Positions 7,793 to 15,059 of a DNA stretch of 18,710 nt are shown in pieces. Position 1 is the stretch's first letter. Every line of letters begins with the position of its first letter. Made by a program: the position numbers and the translations under genes. A model generated the notes under the pieces. That model worked only from the letters and a program-made list of their open reading frames with translations. It did not search any database and was not told where the DNA came from. Source of the stretch: Prevotella sp. UBA2809 (GTDB lineage Bacteria > Bacteroidota > Bacteroidia > Bacteroidales > Bacteroidaceae); contig DEHD01000001.1 of assembly GCA_002351725.1 (NCBI GenBank), positions 37,992 through 56,701 of the forward strand, read 5' to 3'.

Positions 7793-7800
7793 TATATTTG
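7793..7800 (+). promoter_or_regulatory. Possible -7 box (TATATTTG) before the small CxxCH ORF
   Basis: An exact TAnnTTTG match followed by CAC, the context seen at other promoters in this window. A TTG at 7766-7768 is 24 bases upstream, longer than the usual spacing, so the promoter is only partly supported. Confidence 0.4.
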
Positions 7801-7865
7801 CACCGATTTAAATACATATTCACATCTTGAGACAGAGCGTCTGTTGCGAGAGAGTAAGACTGCAG

Positions 7866-8018
7866 ATGACAAGAGGAATAATTAAAGTTATGACAACGCT
7901 GGCAATTACTGCGGTGTGTGGTGGTTGTCATAATGTACGTGAAACTGTAGAAGAAGAAACTAAAACCTGCAGGATGTGTGAGCCTAACGCCCTAACACAA
8001 TCACTAAAGAAACTGTAA
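7866..8018 (+). CDS. Possible small exported protein or lipoprotein with CxxCH and CxxC motifs
   Basis: A 50-residue frame starts at ATG 7866 (MTRGIIKVMTTLAITAVCGG...), with a second possible start at 7890. The N-terminal half looks like a short signal segment (TTLAITAV) running into CGGCH. That could be a weak lipobox cysteine or a CxxCH motif of the kind that attaches heme c. A second CxxC (CRMC) follows 15 residues later, and the C-terminus is short and charged. It has a plausible promoter box 65 bases upstream and ends just before the Fic promoter. I do not recognise a family, and a frame this short can occur by chance. The in-frame TTG at 7827 would add 13 residues and seems less likely. 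Confidence 0.35.
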   Translation: MTRGIIKVMTTLAITAVCGGCHNVRETVEEETKTCRMCEPNALTQSLKKL

Positions 8019-8033
8019 AAAATATATAAAAAA

Positions 8034-8065
8034 TTTGGTTGACAATGCAAAAAACGCTATTTTTG
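8034..8065 (+). promoter_or_regulatory. Strong Bacteroidetes promoter of the fic gene
   Basis: TTTG (8034-8037), exactly 20 bases, then TATTTTTG (8058-8065) match both elements of the Bacteroidetes primary-sigma promoter with ideal spacing. Transcription should start around 8069-8075, inside or beside the repeats described next. Confidence 0.75.
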
Positions 8066-8070
8066 CACAC

Positions 8071-8104
8071 AAAAGGTGGTAAATTACCACTTTAAAAGGT
8101 GGTA
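8071..8104. promoter_or_regulatory. Triple half-site operator candidate at the fic transcription start
   Basis: GTGGTAA-A-TTACCAC (8076-8090) is a perfect palindrome. AAAAGGTGGTA occurs twice as a direct repeat (8071-8081 and 8094-8104, 23 bases apart). Three half-sites directly after the -7 box would let a bound protein block initiation. The Fic protein's own winged helix is a candidate binder (inference). Confidence 0.55.
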
Positions 8105-8123
8105 TTTAATATAATAATGGCGT

Positions 8124-9200
8124 ATGGCGCAAGAAAAGCTCAACAATCTGTATGAACGGTGGAAGGCATTACAACCACTGCTTACAGAGGCTCAACAAAG
8201 CAGTCTAAGCAGGCGTTTTACTATTGAGTACAATTATAATAGTAATCACATCGAAGGTAATACTTTGACTTATGGTCAGACTGAATTGTTGTTGATGTTT
8301 GGCACCGTTAGTGGTGAGGGGCATCTTCACGATTTTTCAGAAATGAAGGCTAGTCAGGTTGGCTTGGAAATGATGAGCCAGGCAGTGAAGGAAGGAAATA
8401 TGCCTGTGACTCAACATTTTATTCGGACGCTACACAAAACTATTCTTCGCGAAGATTATACCGTATATCGTAATTTACCTGGTGGGCAGCATACTAGCTA
8501 TGTCATACATGCCGGGCAGTATAAAACCCGCCCCAATAGTGTTATCACGCGCTATGGCGACCGTTTCGAATATGCATCGCCAGAAGAGACACCTGCCTTA
8601 ATGACAGACCTTGTGAATTGGTATAATGAAGCTGAAGCATCAGGAAAATATACTGTTGTGGAGCTAGCTGCTCTGTTTCATTACCGTTATATTCGTATCC
8701 ACCCGTTTGAGGATGGCAATGGTAGAATCGCGCGATTGATGGTGAACTATATCCTGGCACGCCACGGCTGGCCAATGATTGTGGTTAGAAGTAGAAAGAA
8801 AACGGACTATTTGGAGGCATTGCATAAAACCGATATGGCTGTAGGCCCAGTGCCTTCTGATGGTGCTCATGCAAGTCTTACAAAGATTAAGAAATTTGTT
8901 AAGTATTTCACTAAATTAGTGGAAGAAGAGTTAACGTATAATATCGAATTTATCGAAAACAAAGATGCAAGTGTATGGTGGTATGATGGTGAGAAGATAG
9001 CTTTCCGCTCTCCAAATGCATCAAAGATTCTTGGTATCCTCAAGGACAATCCTTACATTACATTTGCAAAGTTGTCAGAAGAGGTTGGCATTAATGTCTC
9101 TGCCATTCAGAAACTTCTTGATGGAATGCAAGAAAAGGGATACATCCAGCGTCGCGATTCGGATAAATCTTGGTATGTTCTTGCATCATCAGTCTTGTAA
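8124..9200 (+). CDS. Class II Fic family protein (AMP-transferase) with C-terminal winged helix
   Basis: Fic enzymes transfer AMP, sometimes another nucleotide group, from a nucleotide to a hydroxyl side chain of a target protein. The 358-residue protein carries the complete active-site motif HPFEDGNGRIAR with catalytic His193. It also has an N-terminal inhibitory helix SNHIEG (Ser40 to Glu44-Gly45) matching (S/T)xxxE(G/N), which defines class II self-inhibited Fic proteins. Residues about 298-353 look like a winged helix (ILGILKDNPYITFAKLSEEV, then a second helix and a wing with RRDSDKSWYVL), suggesting DNA binding and possible autoregulation at the repeats upstream. The start at 8124 is preferred; an ATG at 8117 is out of frame and stops after 12 codons. 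The Fic motif and inhibitory Glu look intact. The target protein is unknown. Confidence 0.93.
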   Translation: MAQEKLNNLYERWKALQPLLTEAQQSSLSRRFTIEYNYNSNHIEGNTLTYGQTELLLMFGTVSGEGHLHDFSEMKASQVGLEMMSQAVKEGNMPVTQHFIRTLHKTILREDYTVYRNLPGGQHTSYVIHAGQYKTRPNSVITRYGDRFEYASPEETPALMTDLVNWYNEAEASGKYTVVELAALFHYRYIRIHPFEDGNGRIARLMVNYILARHGWPMIVVRSRKKTDYLEALHKTDMAVGPVPSDGAHASLTKIKKFVKYFTKLVEEELTYNIEFIENKDASVWWYDGEKIAFRSPNASKILGILKDNPYITFAKLSEEVGINVSAIQKLLDGMQEKGYIQRRDSDKSWYVLASSVL

Positions 9201-9241
9201 TAACCACTCTCAAGATGCCAGGGGACGGTCCCGCGACATCT

Positions 9242-9281
9242 CGCCATTCTTTTCACTGAGTGGCGGGCGGTAGTTTTTTTT
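9242..9281 (+). terminator. Probable terminator after fic
   Basis: CGCCATTC (9242-9249) pairs with GAGTGGCG (9258-9265), with one G-T pair and an 8-base loop. Eight T's follow at 9274-9281, but eight bases separate stem and T-run, so it is not ideal. Confidence 0.4.
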
Positions 9282-9420
9282 ATTCATTATTCCCCAAGAA
9301 AGCTATTCGCTTCAGGGGGAGCATGTTTTTATCTTCGTCGCTCATTTTGTCGTAATACTCCTGCCACATCTCGTTGAATTAATCGCCATTAAATGTCTTT
9401 TTACAACTAATCCTTGGGTA
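9280..9420 (-). pseudogene. Decayed C-terminal fragment of an unidentified gene
   Basis: Reading the - strand from 9378 to the stop at 9280-9282 gives FNEMWQEYYDKM, then SDEDKNMLPLKRIAFLGNNE, which looks like real protein (amphipathic, balanced composition). The same frame continues upstream past one TAA (9379-9381) with YPRISCKKTFNGD. No start and no longer frame is present, and the promoter of the next + strand gene lies within it. I read it as the remnant of a gene truncated by past insertion or deletion. The family is not recognised. Confidence 0.4.
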
Positions 9421-9444
9421 TTTCAGAATAATGTTGTACCTTTG
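9414..9444 (+). promoter_or_regulatory. Promoter of the 151-residue hypothetical gene
   Basis: TTG (9414-9416), 20 bases, then TACCTTTG (9437-9444), with the ATG 24 bases further on. The -33 element is CTTG and not TTTG; spacing and -7 box are ideal. This placement excludes the earlier in-frame TTG at 9442 as a start. Confidence 0.65.
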
Positions 9445-9468
9445 TGCTCGTTTTACTTAAGAAAGTAT

Positions 9469-9924
9469 ATGGAGTCAGATAAACCGACAGTAGAAGAACT
9501 GATAGCAGCCGTTTTGATTGATATAGAGCAGAAAGGATTTTCTGCTATACAGCCGTTTAGTATTGGTGATGTTGAGCTGCGCATGAAACATTTTGCTCAG
9601 AACAACGGAATAGCATTGGCCTGCGAGCAATTATATATGAGCGCCAAACAGTTACAGCATTGCATGCGTACCTCAAAAGGAGCCAAAGGTCTGGTTGTTT
9701 CTGCAGAAGAACTTGTGCGTTTCCCAAAAAGCCGATTTAAGATGGATCTATACTACGATGGCGAGTGCTTCATCTATACCGACGAAGTATCCAAGTTCAT
9801 CATTCATCCGAACTATAAAATGAAAGTAAATCGCGAACAGGTAAAGCTTGTAAACTTCATTACGGCTACACGTGTTAAAGATCCGATGGAGTTTACATTA
9901 CCCAAATATAAAACAGTAAAATAA
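9469..9924 (+). CDS. Hypothetical protein, 151 residues
   Basis: I do not recognise a family. The protein (MESDKPTVEELIAAVLIDIE...) has no signal peptide or membrane segment and is probably cytoplasmic. The first 100 residues look mainly helical. The rest is rich in beta-prone, aromatic and basic stretches (MDLYYDGECFIYTDE and HPNYKMKVNREQVKLVNFI), ending in a basic tail PKYKTVK. It has its own good promoter and starts at the ATG at 9469. It stands alone between the decayed fragment and a convergent small-RNA terminator. Its place beside Fic and restriction-like genes suggests an accessory gene, but nothing in the sequence shows what it does. Confidence 0.75.
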   Translation: MESDKPTVEELIAAVLIDIEQKGFSAIQPFSIGDVELRMKHFAQNNGIALACEQLYMSAKQLQHCMRTSKGAKGLVVSAEELVRFPKSRFKMDLYYDGECFIYTDEVSKFIIHPNYKMKVNREQVKLVNFITATRVKDPMEFTLPKYKTVK

Positions 9925-9957
9925 AAAAACGCCCACCACTCAATCGAGTGATGGGCG
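9923..9957 (-). terminator. Terminator of the candidate small RNA
   Basis: A 12-position stem (9930-9941 with 9946-9957, one mismatch) has a 4-base loop. The T7 run is on the - strand side (A7 at 9923-9929 on +), so it ends transcripts coming from the right. It also lies just past the stop of the convergent 151-residue gene. Confidence 0.85.
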
Positions 9958-10066
9958 CTATGCTTATGAAACCAAGCGGCAAGGTCGAATTGCTCATCAT
10001 CTCTGCATTGCTGCAGCCATGCCACCGTTCCGCACATCGTGGCTCTACTTGGTTCCACCTTTCACG
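9923..10066 (-). ncRNA. Candidate small RNA, about 140 nt, downstream of the restriction-like gene
   Basis: A complete transcription unit with no protein frame. A perfect promoter (10070-10101) sits just upstream, and a strong hairpin plus T7 terminator closes it. In between, the - strand folds as a closed multiloop. The outer 9-bp stem pairs 10048-10056 with 9968-9976 (one G-U). Inside are a 5-bp hairpin (10039-10043 with 10021-10025), a 5-bp hairpin with a GCAA loop (10012-10016 with 10003-10007), and a 4-bp hairpin (9990-9993 with 9979-9982). It lacks the hallmarks of tmRNA, RNase P RNA or SRP RNA. It might belong to an existing Bacteroidales RNA family that I cannot name with certainty. 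The transcription start (about 10063-10066) is estimated from the promoter. Confidence 0.65.
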
Positions 10067-10069
10067 CTG

Positions 10070-10101
10070 CAAAGATAGGAAGATTATTCGATACTTCCAA
10101 A
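10070..10101 (-). promoter_or_regulatory. Promoter of the candidate small RNA
   Basis: On the - strand: TTTG (10101-10098), exactly 20 bases, TATCTTTG (10077-10070). Both elements match the Bacteroidetes consensus. It begins 28 bases after the stop of the large restriction-like gene. Confidence 0.78.
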
Positions 10102-10129
10102 TTTTTTGGCGAAAAAATATCAAAATCGC

Positions 10130-13100
10130 CTACTCCATTGGTTTGATCATCGATTCTATGAAGGCGATTTCTTCGTCTGTCAGATTGTACTTCTTATAGA
10201 GTTCTTCATCCGTCCAGGGCTTGGTGAAGTCTTGGAGGGGGACAAGTGCAAATGTTTGATCTTTGATATCTTGTGTCATTTTCTTCATACCAACTAAGAA
10301 ACGTACAAACTTAGTATAAAGATAAGATTTCACATTCTTGCATACCTCTTTATTATCAAATGGACCAACAACAATGAAGGTTCCATTACAGCACGTCTTG
10401 GATGGTATAATCTGGCATGAGCCTATTACCTTTCCTGGCAGCATTCCATCTTCTGCTGCTTTAGGAGTTATTATTTTTATTTTATCTATCCACTCTTTAT
10501 GAAGAGATACTTCGTTCCTATTAATGTACTTTTTCACTAATCCTTTTGAGTAAATAGTGATAGAATCGGGCGTGTTCTTATCTATACCTTTTACTGCAGT
10601 ATTAAATCCAAATGGATTCTGAGGAGAAATAATAGTTGATAACGATGTTTCTCCTAGGCTTTGTACTTTTTGTATTATTGGAATTCCTGTATTATACCTA
10701 ATAAAAATATCGTCATACTCACTAAGCAAATATCTTTCTGAATATTCCGTTTTCCCATTTATTGTGGACACTACTCTACATTTTCCATTGTGATGCTTGT
10801 GCCATAAAAAGTAACTAACTCCACTCTTAATTTCTACCGTAGGAAATATTTCATTAGCATTGGTAAAATCATGAAGATATTGTATATGCCTGTCAGACAT
10901 AAATTCATAAGGGAAATTACCCATAAGTATGTTACTTGAATACCATCTTGCTGGAGTAATAAGTGACATATAGTCAGGAGCCAGTCTTATTGAAAGTTGA
11001 ACGAACTTATGATAAATAGGAGGATTCCTGTTTTGATTATCACTTGTACTAACCAACTGATACGGCGGGTTGCCTACTATTGCGTCTAATTTCATATTTT
11101 GATTGTCGTTGATATGCCAGAAGTGCTTGCCATCACGGAAGGTGTTGACTACAGCCTCTGGGCGTTCTGAAATGTTCTCTATTAAGTTCTTATAATACTG
11201 TGCGTTGACTCGGGTATTGCGGAAGCCGGCCAGGGTGCGTTTGGTGATACTCTTAGCCATTGGAGTCTTGCAGACTACCAGAATGTTTTCTTCGATAGTT
11301 GCATCCCACAAACTCTTTGAGAATCCTACTCCTACTTCACCATATTTCTTCTTGGCCTCCTCTACCCTACACCTATATATATTATAGGCTACGTACAGCG
11401 GATAAAGACCGCTCTTTGAATTGATTTCAAGGATGTGACTATCAGTACGGAATACATCAGACGTCACCTTTCCCTGGTCTACATACCTAGGAGTAGAAAT
11501 CATCTGCTTGAACTCTTCATCCCAGAAGCACCAACCACCCAGACAGTCGCTCATGTGCATATTTACCACACGCCACGGCGTCAGCACTGTCTCCTTATCC
11601 GGATTACGGAAGGTATTGAATATAGTAGCTATACGCTCTATGCGCTCCTCGATAGTGAACTTGTCAGCTGCGCGTGCCATTTCACGGATACGCTTACCAG
11701 CCTCACGGAACACATCTGGCTCGTAGTACTTCTTAAATTTTTCGAACTTCCCTTTGTCCACACCTTTGGGCATAAATTCCTCCCATGACTGATCGTCAAT
11801 CAGCGAGGCAAAATTGTCGATAGTTATCTCTTCGTCCTCGTTCTTCAGTTCTGCGCCATATATAAGCAATGGCATACGGATAGAGATACCACGCAGAATA
11901 CTAATAGCATTCTTACGCTGATTGCTCATTGCTTTTAGCTCTTCAAGTCTGGCCTGCTCTTCTGGCGTACGTTCCTTCTTTGGTTTCCGCTCTATCTCAT
12001 CTAATTCTTCGTATTGTTCCTGAGTAAAGCCCTGATTGTTAACATCTATATCGCCAGTCTTAGCCATAGCCTTAGTAGTGCCAATGGTATTCTTCAACTC
12101 GGCAAAATCTTGTAACTCAACGTCTGTCAGTTTCAACAGTTCATCATTATACAGAGCACCATCCTCGAAACCACACTGCACAACCTTTTCTATCTGAGCT
12201 TTCTTCAGTTGCCCCATCATCTTGTTCACATCGTATGGTTTCATCTGTGAACCCTCAATAGAGATAATTGGGCAGAAGTTAAGGAAATCACCAAGCATTC
12301 TGCGGTCTTCCTCTGTTTGTTTTCCAACCTTTGCACTTACCTTAGCCGTTTCGGCAAGAACTCTTAATGTACGGTCAGGGGCAAAGTCGAAAGCATAACA
12401 CTGCTCCTTCATACGTCCGTGGTTTATATATGGTGTCTGCACACGGAAGATGGTCTGCATATACTGAGCGGCAGAAGTACTGAACGAGCCTGCCATCATA
12501 AACACAGCAGTCCAAGGCTTAATGCTTACACCAGTAGTAAGTCGACCACAGCTCAAGGTAATAGTATATGTCTCATCAGGATCATCACCAATGGCTTTAT
12601 TCACCATCTGCAGAGCCTCGTCGTTTTCCTCATCCTCATCACCATTACCAGCCACGTTTACCATCTGGAACATACCGAACACCGAGTGAGCCTTTAGCTT
12701 AGAACTCAATGCCTTTGCAGCTTTTACACCAGGAACCAGCCACAACGTATGACGGAATATACGACGGAATTCGTCGTTACTATATGGATAAAGACTTTCT
12801 TTGTCATCTTTGCAGAGCAAATCCAGGAAACGATCTACATCCTTGTCATGCACAAACGTACCATCATCCTTGGTACGGAAGAACTCTCGGAAGTTGAAAG
12901 CCTTTTCATCTTCTATGTACTCCGACATCAGATTACCAAGGTCGTAGGTATAGATATTGATGGCAGGTAGCGATGCGTATGGGTTAGGTTCGTATGGATT
13001 ATCCACTGCCCAAGCCTGTTTGGCTTTCTGCTCCATCACGTAATCCCAAGTAAATATCTCGTCCTCGCTATAGTCATCAAACAGATTGAAAGGAGTTCCT

Positions 13101-14041
13101 GACAGTTGTAATACTTTAGTTGTAGGCTTAACCAATTCCTTCAGAACGTTCTGACCAAGTTCGGTCTTGGTGCCTTCGTGGGCTTCGTCTACTATCACAA
13201 AGTCCCAATTGGCTTTGAATAGTTCGTTATTCTTATCAAACTTACCTCCAACCTGCTCTGAACCTCTAAGGTCTTGCATTGAGGCAAAGTACACATACTT
13301 ATCACCCTTACCAGCCAACTGTTCGAGTTTTCCGAACTGTTCACCGTTGTTCTTCGAACCATAATGATATTCCTTGCTGTCATAGAATATCTTTTTAAAA
13401 TCGTCAAACCATCCTTCGTCAACCACTGGACGGTGGGTTAATATCAATGTGCGTTTATAACCTTCTTCTTTAACAACCTGCAAGGCTGAGAGAGTTTTAC
13501 CGAATCGCATCTTAGCATTCCAAAGCATCTGATTACCACGTTTGAATTGCTTACGGGTCTTAGCGATAGCAGTGCTCTGCTCCGGGCGGAATTTTACAGG
13601 AGACTGCCCTTGGGTTATTTCAGATGGATGCAGAGTGGATTCTCCTCTTTTTACTGCACTTATAGCTTTCTTTACTGTTTCTAAATCACAACAGTACCAC
13701 TCGTCGGCTCCTGTTACACCTTCAAACTCCTTACGCTTTATACCGCTACGCTCCAGCACCTTATGAACCTGCTTATCGTTAAAGGTCATTATCATACCGT
13801 TACGCACAAAGATACTTATCTCTGTATGCAGCAGCTGATAGGCTATGCCTGCAGTCTTGGTGTACTGACTTATACGTTTGTTTGCAGCGTATTTAAGTGC
13901 ATCGGTGTTGTTAAACAGGTTTGTTCCATCATCTTCATCAATAGTGGTTTCACCAATCTTTAGGCAGTCACTATGCCTCTCATCGTTGATAGCAAAGACG
14001 TAGATAAGCTTAGATTTTAGTGAGGATTCGAATGTAGCCAT
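10130..14041 (-). CDS. Fused restriction-modification enzyme: GIY-YIG-like nuclease, SF2 DEAH translocase, adenine methyltransferase
   Basis: A 1303-residue multidomain protein. Residues about 10-75 (KLIYVFAIND, LKIGETT, KRISQYTK) resemble a GIY-YIG/T5orf172-type nuclease. The SF2 helicase follows: motif I MRFGKT (178-183), motif II DEAH (285-288), motif III SGT (314-316), and motif VI near QTIFRVQTP (529-537). A coupler-like helical region leads to a gamma-class N6-adenine methyltransferase: motif X TPWRVVNMHM (821-830), motif I ILEINSKSGLY (870-880, non-standard), and motif IV NPPY (991-994). The last 300 residues are the likely target-recognition region. The layout parallels type ISP enzymes (LlaGI, LlaBIII), which carry an Mrr-like nuclease instead. 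The ATG at 14041 is chosen, seven bases after the partner gene; the TTG at 14068 would overlap it. Cleavage and specificity are inferred, not shown. Confidence 0.82.
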   Translation of the reverse strand: MATFESSLKSKLIYVFAINDERHSDCLKIGETTIDEDDGTNLFNNTDALKYAANKRISQYTKTAGIAYQLLHTEISIFVRNGMIMTFNDKQVHKVLERSGIKRKEFEGVTGADEWYCCDLETVKKAISAVKRGESTLHPSEITQGQSPVKFRPEQSTAIAKTRKQFKRGNQMLWNAKMRFGKTLSALQVVKEEGYKRTLILTHRPVVDEGWFDDFKKIFYDSKEYHYGSKNNGEQFGKLEQLAGKGDKYVYFASMQDLRGSEQVGGKFDKNNELFKANWDFVIVDEAHEGTKTELGQNVLKELVKPTTKVLQLSGTPFNLFDDYSEDEIFTWDYVMEQKAKQAWAVDNPYEPNPYASLPAINIYTYDLGNLMSEYIEDEKAFNFREFFRTKDDGTFVHDKDVDRFLDLLCKDDKESLYPYSNDEFRRIFRHTLWLVPGVKAAKALSSKLKAHSVFGMFQMVNVAGNGDEDEENDEALQMVNKAIGDDPDETYTITLSCGRLTTGVSIKPWTAVFMMAGSFSTSAAQYMQTIFRVQTPYINHGRMKEQCYAFDFAPDRTLRVLAETAKVSAKVGKQTEEDRRMLGDFLNFCPIISIEGSQMKPYDVNKMMGQLKKAQIEKVVQCGFEDGALYNDELLKLTDVELQDFAELKNTIGTTKAMAKTGDIDVNNQGFTQEQYEELDEIERKPKKERTPEEQARLEELKAMSNQRKNAISILRGISIRMPLLIYGAELKNEDEEITIDNFASLIDDQSWEEFMPKGVDKGKFEKFKKYYEPDVFREAGKRIREMARAADKFTIEERIERIATIFNTFRNPDKETVLTPWRVVNMHMSDCLGGWCFWDEEFKQMISTPRYVDQGKVTSDVFRTDSHILEINSKSGLYPLYVAYNIYRCRVEEAKKKYGEVGVGFSKSLWDATIEENILVVCKTPMAKSITKRTLAGFRNTRVNAQYYKNLIENISERPEAVVNTFRDGKHFWHINDNQNMKLDAIVGNPPYQLVSTSDNQNRNPPIYHKFVQLSIRLAPDYMSLITPARWYSSNILMGNFPYEFMSDRHIQYLHDFTNANEIFPTVEIKSGVSYFLWHKHHNGKCRVVSTINGKTEYSERYLLSEYDDIFIRYNTGIPIIQKVQSLGETSLSTIISPQNPFGFNTAVKGIDKNTPDSITIYSKGLVKKYINRNEVSLHKEWIDKIKIITPKAAEDGMLPGKVIGSCQIIPSKTCCNGTFIVVGPFDNKEVCKNVKSYLYTKFVRFLVGMKKMTQDIKDQTFALVPLQDFTKPWTDEELYKKYNLTDEEIAFIESMIKPME

Positions 14042-14048
14042 AGGTTTT

Positions 14049-15059
14049 TTATTTCTTGATAAGGTCAATAAATCGTATCTTCCGGTTATTCTCTTTAGTC
14101 ACAGGGTCTTTCACGCCCCAATCACGCAGCAGACAGTATGTGCCGTTGTGGTGGTAATAGCCACCATCAACACACCCCTGACATGGTTTCTCTTTACCTT
14201 CAGAGCTGAATAGATCCACCATTTCTATCTCAGCATGACAACTGTCGGGCACCACACCTTTCAGTCCGTCCATCTGCCATAGATTCCATGATATGATGTA
14301 AGCTATGTAATTGATACTTTTTAGCATCGGCTGTTTGTGGAACTTAGCCTGGTAGTACTCGATAAATGTCCAGAGCAGCGCCTCGCGTGCCAATAGCAGA
14401 TTATCGCCCTGCCATTCAAAACCATAGGTATTCATATAGGCAGTCTGAGCCCAATCAAGCCATTCGCCTGAAGTTTCAGTGTTCTCACTTACCACCCGCA
14501 ATTTTCTATCAAGAAGTCCTATACGCTGCTCCAACGGGATCTCTTCACCAGTAGTGGTATCGTATCGGCTAACCAAATAAGGTGCCTCACCGCAAGTCAT
14601 CTCCATGCGAGTGGCTCGTACATAGTCTTTCCATGTTTTTCCTTCAGGAAATTCAATCTTATTTGGATTGGGAGTCCATGTATGCTTCTCTGTATCTTCG
14701 GAGTTAAACACATTCTTTCGGCCAAACCAGGCCTCGTCTACCAGATTGTTCTGGGCATTGCACACCCAAGATGGGGTGAACACCTCAGCCATATCCTTAG
14801 CACGGTCAGTCTGATTCTCCTTAGATTTGAGCACACGAGGTCTGATCACCATTCCGTTATCGCCTGTGATAAGTTCTGGCAATATCTCCGAATGGTAATC
14901 ATATCCACTTCCAAGCGCCTCATAGTCATGAGTAGCCCAGAAGATATTATGCCCTGTGGTATGGTCGCGCAGTAGTGTGGCTAACACATCTGCCGACAAT
15001 TCCAACAGGTCGTTCTCCCTGATATCAATACAGGCAGAACTAATTTCCTTGTTTGGCAT
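14049..15059 (-). CDS. Methyltransferase-like partner subunit of the restriction-modification unit
   Basis: A 336-residue protein encoded directly upstream of the large fusion and surely co-transcribed with it. AEVFTPSWV (91-99) matches motif X of gamma-class N6-adenine methyltransferases (usually GEVFTPxxLV). RMEMTCGEAPYLVSRYD (151-167) sits where the SAM-binding motif I belongs, and GDNLLLAREALL (218-229) resembles the region after it. No NPPY/DPPY catalytic motif is present, so it probably cannot methylate alone. The C-terminal part has a Cys/His cluster (Cys293, Cys296, His303, His304, Cys309) that could bind zinc. Similar proteins are often labelled restriction endonuclease subunit M. 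A role in DNA recognition, or as a cofactor-binding or inhibitory partner for the large enzyme, is inference. A small hairpin (15061-15087) lies directly before its ATG. Confidence 0.72.
   Translation of the reverse strand: MPNKEISSACIDIRENDLLELSADVLATLLRDHTTGHNIFWATHDYEALGSGYDYHSEILPELITGDNGMVIRPRVLKSKENQTDRAKDMAEVFTPSWVCNAQNNLVDEAWFGRKNVFNSEDTEKHTWTPNPNKIEFPEGKTWKDYVRATRMEMTCGEAPYLVSRYDTTTGEEIPLEQRIGLLDRKLRVVSENTETSGEWLDWAQTAYMNTYGFEWQGDNLLLAREALLWTFIEYYQAKFHKQPMLKSINYIAYIISWNLWQMDGLKGVVPDSCHAEIEMVDLFSSEGKEKPCQGCVDGGYYHHNGTYCLLRDWGVKDPVTKENNRKIRFIDLIKK

Noticed and set aside
8117..8155. ATG at 8117 upstream of fic
   Set aside because: Out of frame with fic and stops after 12 codons; probably not a gene, though it could act as a short upstream frame.
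9923..10066. Assignment of the small RNA as tmRNA, RNase P RNA or SRP RNA
   Set aside because: No tRNA-like end with CCA, no RNase P core elements, and no GGAA-loop SRP signature; it is also too short for the first two.
14042..14068. TTG start extending the large fusion enzyme by nine residues
   Set aside because: It would overlap the upstream gene; the ATG at 14041 lies seven bases after that gene's stop and leads directly into the nuclease-like domain.
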